NCBI RefSeq assembly: GCF_900114925.1
Contig: NZ_FOUR01000005.1
Location: 62,001 to 126,000, forward strand
From: Marinobacter pelagius
GTDB lineage: Bacteria > Pseudomonadota > Gammaproteobacteria > Pseudomonadales > Oleiphilaceae
Reading direction: 5' to 3'
Length of the DNA stretch: 64,000 nucleotides
Shown one piece after another: positions 58,177 through 64,000 of the stretch. The notes under the pieces were generated by a model. It made no database searches. It saw nothing but the letters and a program-made list of their open reading frames with translations, and was not told where the DNA came from. How positions within the stretch are numbered: position 1 is the first letter of the stretch; every line of letters starts with the position of its first letter. The position numbers were made by a program, and so were the translations under genes.

Positions 58177-58914
58177 ATGCACTGGATACTGTTGCGAGGA
58201 CTGACACGGGAGCAGGCGCACTGGGGGAATTTCCCGGCGGCGTTGCAATCCGCCTTTCCCGGGCACCGTTTCCACGCCGTTGACCTCCCCGGCACCGGTG
58301 TTCACTACCGGCAGGACAGCCCCGATACCATCGAAGGTATCCGCCGGCTGGTTTGCCGGCAGGTGAGTCATATTCCCCGGCCTTTCGGTATCATCGCCCT
58401 GTCCATGGGCGGGATGGTGGCGCTGGACTGGGCCCAGAACGCGGAACTCGGGGAAATCCAGCAGCTGGTGATGATCAATACCAGTTCCGGGTTCAGTCCG
58501 CCCTGGCAACGCATGCGGCCGGTGGCCTGGCCCCGGGTGCTTCGGTTGCTCTCACGCCGGGAGCTGTTTGACCGGGAGCGGGATCTCTTGCACCTGACGT
58601 CCAACCGGCCAGTGCCCCTGGACCTGGCCAAACGCTGGTACAGTATTCAGCGCCAGCGGCCGGTAAGCCTGGCCAACGCCTTCAATCAGCTGCGGGCCGC
58701 AGCCCGCTTTACCCCGGCACCCCATCGACCATTACCGGATGCCCTGCTGCTGGCCAGTCGGGGGGATCGCATTGTGCACTTCAAATGCAGCGAAGCCATG
58801 GAATCCCGCTGGCAATGGACCCTCAGACTGCACCCCGACGCCGGGCATGACCTTCCTCTGGACGAACCCGGGTGGATACTGGAGCAGATCCGGATCTGGC
58901 TGCCACGGAGCTAG
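58177..58914 (+). CDS. Alpha/beta-fold hydrolase
   Basis: 245 residues. The nucleophile elbow is ALSMGGM (Ser, ~97), with the acid in SRGDRIV and the His in DAGHDLPLDEP, giving a full Ser-Asp-His set. A compact fold with a helical cap. Substrate unknown; BioH-like or thioesterase-like enzymes look similar. It is translationally linked to the M14-like gene, whose stop is one base upstream. Confidence 0.83.
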   Translation: MHWILLRGLTREQAHWGNFPAALQSAFPGHRFHAVDLPGTGVHYRQDSPDTIEGIRRLVCRQVSHIPRPFGIIALSMGGMVALDWAQNAELGEIQQLVMINTSSGFSPPWQRMRPVAWPRVLRLLSRRELFDRERDLLHLTSNRPVPLDLAKRWYSIQRQRPVSLANAFNQLRAAARFTPAPHRPLPDALLLASRGDRIVHFKCSEAMESRWQWTLRLHPDAGHDLPLDEPGWILEQIRIWLPRS

Positions 58915-59024
58915 TCCGGGGCTACTTAACAGTTGCTTGACGCAACTGTTTTTTGCGGTCAGTCTCTGTGCTGTTCTCAACAATCACCTTCATCCATCCA
59001 ACACCCGGAACGGAGCCGATCCTG

Positions 59025-59642
59025 ATGAAGATCTTTGAAACAAAAACTGCCCCGAACCCCCGCCGCGTACGCATGTTCATGGCCGAAAAGGGCCTGCTGG
59101 ACGAGGCCGAATTCGTGGAGATCGACCTGCAAAAGGGCGAGAACCTGACACCGGAATTCGTTGCCCGTAATCCGATGAAGAAAGTGCCGGTGATGGAGCT
59201 GGATGACGGCACCTGCATTGCCGAGACCATGGCCATCTGCCGCTACTTCGAAGAGGCCTACCCCGATGCGCCCAAGCTGCTCGGTGAAACGCCCCTGGAA
59301 AAGGCTCACCTGGAGCAATGGCTGCGCTGGATCGATTTCTACTTCTTCATGCCCACCGGCATGTGCTTCCAGCACACCACCGGCTATTTCAAGGACCGGA
59401 TGAATCCCATCAAGGAATGGGGCGAGGAGTGCGGCGAGGGCGTGGAGAAATTCATGCACTTCCTGAACAAGCACCTGGATGGCAGGGACTACATCTGCTG
59501 TGACCGGTTCACCGCCGCCGACATCAACGCCTTCACCACCGTGGCCTTTGCCCGCGTAGTGAACATCCGGATCAAGCCGGAGCACACCAACCTCCAGGCC
59601 TGGTACGACCGCATCAAGGCCCGGCCGTCAGCCCAGGCCTGA
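59025..59642 (+). CDS. Glutathione S-transferase family protein
   Basis: 205 residues from the ATG at 59025 (GGAG upstream). The N-terminal domain has TAPNPRRVRMFMAEKGL, the cis-Pro in KKVPVMELDDGTCIAETMAICRYFEE, and a C-terminal helical domain with DRFTAADINAF. This is the Ure2/Gst-theta-like layout. The 3' end overlaps the convergent cyclase gene by 15 bp. Confidence 0.88.
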   Translation: MKIFETKTAPNPRRVRMFMAEKGLLDEAEFVEIDLQKGENLTPEFVARNPMKKVPVMELDDGTCIAETMAICRYFEEAYPDAPKLLGETPLEKAHLEQWLRWIDFYFFMPTGMCFQHTTGYFKDRMNPIKEWGEECGEGVEKFMHFLNKHLDGRDYICCDRFTAADINAFTTVAFARVVNIRIKPEHTNLQAWYDRIKARPSAQA

Positions 59643-60830
59643 GTGGCCTGAGCCGGGAGTGGCCCCGGTTTCCTTGCCCGGGGCCATCACGACCCGGTTG
59701 CGGCCGGCAGCCTTGGCACCGTACAAGGCGTTATCGGCCCGGGTAATCAGTTGTTCCGGGGCGCGCTCCCCATCGAAACAGGCCACGCCCAGACTGATGG
59801 TCTGCCGGATCCGGATGCCGTTCACCTGCATCGGCTGATCGGCCATGGCCGCACGGATCTTACGGGCCACTTCCAGACCGCCGGTCGGCCCGGTTTCCGG
59901 TAACAGGATCAGCAGCTCCTCGCCGCCCCAGCGACACAGCACATCCTGCTGGCGCAGGCTGGCGCTCACGCGAACAGCGGTTTCCCGGAGTACCAGATCA
60001 CCCACTTCGTGGCCGTGGGTGTCGTTAACCCGTTTGAAATTATCCAGATCGCCCATGATCAGGCAGAAGGATCGCTCGCTTCTACGCCGGGCCCGGTCCA
60101 TCTCATGATGTATCAGGGGCAGAAAGGCATGGCGGTTGAGCAGCCCGGTAAGCTGATCGGTGGTTGCCAGCTGTTTTACTTCCTGTTCATTGACGAACTG
60201 ATGGTTGCCCAGCCGGCGCAGGGTCTCGGAGGTGATCAGGCCCACCGCCAGCATGGCCGTTGGACCGAACAGGTGGGGAACCAGATCCGCCGGTGAAATC
60301 CGCAACAGGGTGGCGGCAATGACAAACAGCAACAGTGGTGGCAGGAACTGGACCAGCCAGTCCCGCAGTCCCCGGGTCGCCATCATGGTGACACCAAAGA
60401 AGCTGATCATCAGGCCCTCGCTGACCTGGGGCACGCCTCCGGGCTTGTCCTGGAAATAGACCAGGAACAGGCCGAGCATCATCAGCATCAGCGACGTCGA
60501 CATCATGCGCAGGAACACCTTCGGATGCCAGCCGGGTACGCCGGTCCAGTGGGACAGCAGTGCCAGTCCGATGCTGAGGTAAACCGGCAACCGCAAAAGA
60601 TGCTCGAGCGACCAGGGCTCGGGCGGCCGGACGCCCCGCAGCTCGTGGCTGAAGTGGTAGGCAACCATGGTGGCCAGCAAGAGCCAGGCACCGAAAATGG
60701 TAAACAGCCGCTCCCTTTGGCGCTGGAAGTCACGGTAAGCAGATTGCCACTCGGGAGGAATGTCCGGATTGGTCAGTCGCACTGGATCGTCGGGCTCCGG
60801 ATAATGTTTGAGTCGTCTATTAATATTCAT
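59628..60830 (-). CDS. Membrane-bound diguanylate cyclase (GGDEF)
   Basis: 400 residues. Five to six hydrophobic segments occupy ~40-215; the GGDEF domain follows (~230-385). The active-site motif is RWGGEEL (~302), a functional variant, and an I-site RQQD sits five residues before it, so a product-inhibited cyclase is predicted. This is the second apparently competent cyclase of the window. It converges with a GST gene. Confidence 0.9.
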   Translation of the reverse strand: MNINRRLKHYPEPDDPVRLTNPDIPPEWQSAYRDFQRQRERLFTIFGAWLLLATMVAYHFSHELRGVRPPEPWSLEHLLRLPVYLSIGLALLSHWTGVPGWHPKVFLRMMSTSLMLMMLGLFLVYFQDKPGGVPQVSEGLMISFFGVTMMATRGLRDWLVQFLPPLLLFVIAATLLRISPADLVPHLFGPTAMLAVGLITSETLRRLGNHQFVNEQEVKQLATTDQLTGLLNRHAFLPLIHHEMDRARRRSERSFCLIMGDLDNFKRVNDTHGHEVGDLVLRETAVRVSASLRQQDVLCRWGGEELLILLPETGPTGGLEVARKIRAAMADQPMQVNGIRIRQTISLGVACFDGERAPEQLITRADNALYGAKAAGRNRVVMAPGKETGATPGSGHSGLG

Positions 60831-60925
60831 TCACGGAGTACACCCGGGACAAGTTCCAATAAGAGATATACCCTTCAGGATATTCACCTACGCTGACCCT
60901 GATTCAAGTAACGATGGAGTGACAG

Positions 60926-61540
60926 ATGACCGTATCCGCCCGTCTCGATTGTGCCCTGCGCAAGATTGACGAAGCCAATCGGGCTGACCCGAACCGGGAA
61001 GTGGTAGGCGGCGAAAACCTGCCCAGGGAGTTCGCCTACAGCCAGCACATGACCCGGTGGCTGTTCGAGCTGGAGCCGGAACCCTCCGAGCGCATGCAGA
61101 TTGCCTGCCGGGCGCAGCATATCGAACGCTGGACCATGCCCCGGAGCGAGTTTGGAGAGGGCCGGAAGAATTATTACCAGTGGCGCCAGGCCTGTGGCCG
61201 CATGCACGGCCGCCGGGCGGCGGAAATCATGGCCGAGTGTGGCTATCCCGAGGAGGAGTGCCAGCGGGTGGAAACCATCCTGACCAAGCGGGAGCTGCGC
61301 CAGGATCCGGACACCCAGCTGCTGGAGGACGTTGCTTGTATGGTGTTCCTGGAGCGCTATTTTGCTCCGTTCTATGAGGAAAAGCCGGAGTATGATCGGG
61401 AAAAGTGGCTCCGGATTGTGCGCCGGACCTGGGGCAAGATGTCGCCCCGTGGGCATGAGGCGGCTCTGAAGTTGGCCAGCGGGATGCCGGCTCATTTGCT
61501 GGAGTTATTGCAGGAAGCTTTGGCTGGTACTCGGGAGTAA
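60926..61540 (+). CDS. DUF4202 protein
   Basis: 204 residues, matching DUF4202 in length and in its motifs: FAYSQHMTRWL, CRAQHIERW, FGEGRKNYYQWR and ECGY. Several conserved His and Glu residues suggest a metal-binding helical fold, perhaps HD-like, but no activity is known to me. GGAG precedes the ATG. Repeat copy 5 follows immediately. Confidence 0.85.
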   Translation: MTVSARLDCALRKIDEANRADPNREVVGGENLPREFAYSQHMTRWLFELEPEPSERMQIACRAQHIERWTMPRSEFGEGRKNYYQWRQACGRMHGRRAAEIMAECGYPEEECQRVETILTKRELRQDPDTQLLEDVACMVFLERYFAPFYEEKPEYDREKWLRIVRRTWGKMSPRGHEAALKLASGMPAHLLELLQEALAGTRE

Positions 61541-61550
61541 TACCTGGTGC

Positions 61551-61743
61551 ACAGGCCGGCGGGTGGGCCGGGCCAAAATACGCTGTGAATACGTCCCTGT
61601 ACGCTCGGCTCCGCCCTTCAGCGCTTATTGCTCCTGCGTCGCGCTGAAGGTCCTGGGCAAGCCGTCCATGGCTTGCCCGTAAAGCCCTTCGTGCTTTACC
61701 CCTGGCTCCGCACGATTTTGGCCCGGCCCACCCGCCGGCCTGT
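61551..61743. repeat. Palindromic intergenic repeat, copy 5 (compound)
   Basis: Perfect 29-bp arms (61551-61579 and 61715-61743) around a 135-nt interior. The first 26 nt of the interior are identical to copy 1. Then three further perfect hairpins follow: 10 bp (61615-61624 with 61641-61650), 9 bp (61655-61663 with 61670-61678) and 7 bp (61679-61685 with 61693-61699). The whole would fold as a multi-armed cruciform. It lies between the convergent DUF4202 and trpC genes. Confidence 0.92.
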
Positions 61744-61757
61744 ATCTGACTCCTCAG

Positions 61758-62579
61758 TCAGCCTTCTGGAAAAAACAGCTCTCTGAGCTTTTCGCCTGGC
61801 TCCTCCGCCCGCATGAACGATTCCCCTACCAGGAAACCGTAAATACCACGGCTGGTCATGGCTTCCACATCGTCCCGGGTCATGATCCCGCTCTCGGTGA
61901 TCGTCAGCCGGTCCTGGCCGATCCGCTCGTGCAGGTCGAACGTGGTGTCCAGTGACACCTCGAAAGTGTGCAGGTTCCGGTTGTTGATGCCGACCAGGGG
62001 CGTTTCCAGGATCAGGGCGTCGTCCATCTCTTCCTGATCGTGCACCTCCACCAGTACATCCAATCCGATCTCCCGGGCGATGCCTTCCAGTTCCTGCATC
62101 TGGTAACGGGTCAGGCAGGCGGCAATCAGCAGGATACAGTCGGCGCCAATGGCGCGGCTTTCGTAGACCTGGTAGGGCGCGACCATGAAATCCTTGCGGA
62201 TGACTGGCAGGCTGCAGGCAGCCCGGGCGGCTTTCAGGTAATCCTCGTGGCCCTGGAAGAAGTCTCGGTCGGTCAGCACGGACAGGCAGGCCGCGCCGCC
62301 TTTCTCATAACTCTCGGCGATCTCGGCCGGCACGAATGGATCCCGCAGGATGCCTTTGCTGGGCGAAGCCTTCTTGATCTCGGCAATCACGGCCGGGGTC
62401 TGTTGCTCGATGCGTGAGCGCATGGCGTCGGCAAAGCCCCGGGCGGGTGCCTGGTCCCCCGCCATGGCTTTCAAATCGTCAACCGTGACGCGGCGTTTGC
62501 GCTCATCGATTTCCTGCCATTTCCGGTCAACGATCTTGCGGAGGATGGTAGGAGTCTTATCCAGATGTCTGTCGGTCAT
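61758..62579 (-). CDS. trpC: Indole-3-glycerol phosphate synthase
   Basis: 273 residues, monofunctional (no fused TrpF). Motifs: [11 protein letters not shown] (catalytic Lys and Glu), [31 protein letters not shown] and ITESGI. Fifth step of tryptophan synthesis. It follows trpD by 172 bp containing repeat copy 6; in Pseudomonas trpGDC form a tighter cluster. Confidence 0.96.
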   Translation of the reverse strand: MTDRHLDKTPTILRKIVDRKWQEIDERKRRVTVDDLKAMAGDQAPARGFADAMRSRIEQQTPAVIAEIKKASPSKGILRDPFVPAEIAESYEKGGAACLSVLTDRDFFQGHEDYLKAARAACSLPVIRKDFMVAPYQVYESRAIGADCILLIAACLTRYQMQELEGIAREIGLDVLVEVHDQEEMDDALILETPLVGINNRNLHTFEVSLDTTFDLHERIGQDRLTITESGIMTRDDVEAMTSRGIYGFLVGESFMRAEEPGEKLRELFFPEG

Positions 62580-62609
62580 TTCAGGGGCCTACTCAAAAGT
62601 CTGCGAGAG

Positions 62610-62715
62610 CCGGCGGGACAGGGCTTTCCAAAACTGTCTGCAGCCATGGATGGCTGCAGCCAAGCCCTACAGGGATGTATTCACGGGCGTGTTTTGGAAA
62701 GCCCTGTCCCGACGG
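62610..62715. repeat. Palindromic intergenic repeat, copy 6
   Basis: 25-bp arms (62610-62634 and 62691-62715) with one mismatch around a 56-nt interior, oriented like copy 4. The interior carries a perfect 9-bp hairpin CTGCAGCCA-TGGA-TGGCTGCAG, then CCCTACAGGGATGTATTC (complement of the shared core, one base changed). It separates trpD from trpC inside the likely trp operon. Confidence 0.9.
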
Positions 62716-62751
62716 ATCGTCCTGCCGGAAAGTGGGCAGCTATTTAACGGG

Positions 62752-63780
62752 TTAAAAACACTGGGAAAAATCAGCCAGTTCGGACATCTTGCCCGCAGCC
62801 AGCCCCGATCCCATGGCATCCAGCGCCATCTCCACGCCGGCTTTCGGCGTATCCGCCAGGCCGGCAATGTAGATGGCCGCACCGGCGTTCAGGGCGATCA
62901 AATCCCGGGCTTTCTCGGTGATCTCATCGTGCTCCCGGCCGAACGCCGCCTTGATCAGTTTCAGGGACTCCTCGGACGAGCCTACATCGAGACCCACCAG
63001 CGACTGGCTCTTGATGCCCAGATCTTCCGGGGTGATGTCATACTCGGTGATCTCGCCATCCTTCAGTTCCGCCACATGGGTGACGGTGGCCAGACTGATC
63101 TCGTCCAGGCCGTCCTTGGAGTGCACCACCATGATGTGCTCCGCACCCAGGCGCTTCATCACCTCCGCCATCGGACGGCACAGTTCCTTGGTGAACACAC
63201 CCAGCAGCTGGCGTTTGACCCCGGCCGGGTTGGTCATCGGGCCGAGGATGTTGAAGATCGTCCGGCAGCCCAGCTCCTTGCGCGGGCCGATGGCGTGCTT
63301 CATGGCGCCGTGGTGGGCCGGGGCGAACATGAAACCGACGCCGATCTGCTCCACGCAGCGGGCCACCTGCTCCGGGGTCATGTCCAGATTGATGCCGGCC
63401 ATCTCGATGAGATCGGCGCTGCCGCTCTTGGACGATACACCCCGGTTGCCGTGCTTGGCGACAAAACCACCGGCTGCCGCCACCACGAAAGACGCGGCCG
63501 AGGACACGTTGAACAGGTTGGCGCCGTCGCCGCCGGTACCAACGATGTCCACCAGCGGTTCCGCGTTGACCGTCACCCCGGTGGCCAGCTCGCGCATGAC
63601 CTCGGTGGCGCCGGTGATCTCGTCAATGGTCTCGCTCTTGAGGCGCAACCCCATCAGGAAAGCCCCGATCTGCGCATCGGTGGCCTCGCCGTTCATGACG
63701 ATGCGCATGACCTCTTTCATTTCCTCCCGGGAAAGATCAAGGTTGGAGGCGATCCGGTTCAGAGCTTCTTTCATGTCCAT
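62752..63780 (-). CDS. trpD: Anthranilate phosphoribosyltransferase
   Basis: 342 residues. Transfers phosphoribose to anthranilate. Motifs: [16 protein letters not shown] (PRPP binding), [15 protein letters not shown], and [14 protein letters not shown]. Its start is 14 bp after the trpG stop and trpC follows downstream, giving trpG-trpD-trpC on the minus strand. Confidence 0.96.
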   Translation of the reverse strand: MDMKEALNRIASNLDLSREEMKEVMRIVMNGEATDAQIGAFLMGLRLKSETIDEITGATEVMRELATGVTVNAEPLVDIVGTGGDGANLFNVSSAASFVVAAAGGFVAKHGNRGVSSKSGSADLIEMAGINLDMTPEQVARCVEQIGVGFMFAPAHHGAMKHAIGPRKELGCRTIFNILGPMTNPAGVKRQLLGVFTKELCRPMAEVMKRLGAEHIMVVHSKDGLDEISLATVTHVAELKDGEITEYDITPEDLGIKSQSLVGLDVGSSEESLKLIKAAFGREHDEITEKARDLIALNAGAAIYIAGLADTPKAGVEMALDAMGSGLAAGKMSELADFSQCF

Positions 63781-63794
63781 GGAGAGTTGGCCTC

Positions 63795-64000
63795 TTATTT
63801 GTTTGTTCTCAGGAAGTTGCGCAGCAGTTCATGGCCCTGTTCGGTCATGATCGACTCGGGGTGGAACTGCACGCCTTCGATGGGCAGGGTCTTGTGGCGC
63901 ACACCCATGATTTCCTCGATGGAGCCGTCATCATTGCGGGTCCAGGCGGTGACTTCCAGGCAGTCCGGCAGGGTGTCCTGGTCAATGACCAGGCTATGGT
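63795..64000 (-). CDS. trpG: Anthranilate synthase glutamine amidotransferase subunit, C-terminal part (truncated by window edge)
   Basis: Only the last ~68 residues are inside the window, ending RNFLRTNK. The segment [18 protein letters not shown] carries the His and Glu of the glutaminase triad; the active Cys is outside. RYHSLVID at the edge is typical of TrpG/PabA. The position directly upstream of trpD favours TrpG. Confidence 0.93.
   Translation of the reverse strand, partial: HSLVIDQDTLPDCLEVTAWTRNDDGSIEEIMGVRHKTLPIEGVQFHPESIMTEQGHELLRNFLRTNK

Noticed and set aside
61551..61743. CRISPR-like array in the repeat-rich stretch
   Set aside because: The repeats are inverted, differ from each other and have no regular direct-repeat and spacer pattern.
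62610..62715. trp attenuator
   Set aside because: It lies between trpD and trpC, not in a leader, has no Trp-rich leader peptide, and belongs to the dispersed repeat family.

Overview
The window is 64 kb of GC-rich (roughly 60%) chromosome from a gammaproteobacterium. The gene content, and a gene order shared block by block with Pseudomonas aeruginosa as I remember it, suggest Marinobacter or a close marine relative. The genus is an inference. The pointers are a rubredoxin reductase (alkane oxidation), many c-di-GMP proteins, glycine-betaine uptake and a PanP-type decarboxylase. I see no rRNA, tRNA, CRISPR array, phage or insertion sequence.

Layout. 0-12.7 kb: end of rubredoxin reductase, tesB, an EAL protein, mioC, a diguanylate cyclase, a Pit-type phosphate transporter, panP, a DUF503 protein and an AidB-like acyl-CoA dehydrogenase with its TetR regulator. 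12.9-18.7 kb: a small SutA-like protein, hemB-ppk behind a good Pho box, a DUF945 protein, ferredoxin and coaD. 19-23.8 kb: an alcohol/aldehyde oxidation cluster (GMC oxidoreductase, Tat lipoprotein subunit, aldehyde dehydrogenase) with a divergent TetR gene and a 16-bp palindromic operator inside the promoter. 23.8-27.1 kb: a candidate Spot 42/ErsA-position sRNA behind a sigmaE-type promoter, engB, cytochrome c4, dsbA (second sigmaE-type promoter) and a nuclease-fold protein. 27.1-37.8 kb: rpmB-rpmG, radC, coaBC-dut-algC-argB, a membrane-anchored protein with an Sm-like tail, argE and argA. 37.8-47.9 kb: a lipoprotein peptidase, a giant PilZ/DUF1631/GGDEF/EAL protein, a phosphoribulokinase homologue, pirin, speD, an OsmC-family protein, a Vfr/Crp regulator and an alpha/beta hydrolase. 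47.9-56.8 kb: modABC, a sterol-desaturase-family protein, GST, a multidomain META lipoprotein and proXWV. 57-64 kb: an M14 peptidase-like protein, a hydrolase, GST, a diguanylate cyclase, DUF4202, and trpC, trpD and partial trpG.

The most unusual element is a family of six long palindromic intergenic repeats (near 7.8, 10.2, 18.9, 21.4, 61.6 and 62.7 kb). Each has a similar interior, but the flanking arms differ from copy to copy while staying complementary within each copy. Loop words are conserved and stems vary, the reverse of a transposon with conserved terminal repeats. All six lie just downstream of a gene's 3' end. None was seen in the 38 kb of mostly housekeeping genes between 22 and 61 kb.

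Working links: phosphate (pit, ppk under Pho control), envelope stress (two sigmaE/AlgU-like promoters), c-di-GMP (two apparently competent cyclases, one apparently competent phosphodiesterase, one degenerate receptor-like protein), arginine and tryptophan synthesis, CoA synthesis (panP, coaBC, coaD), osmoprotection and molybdate uptake.
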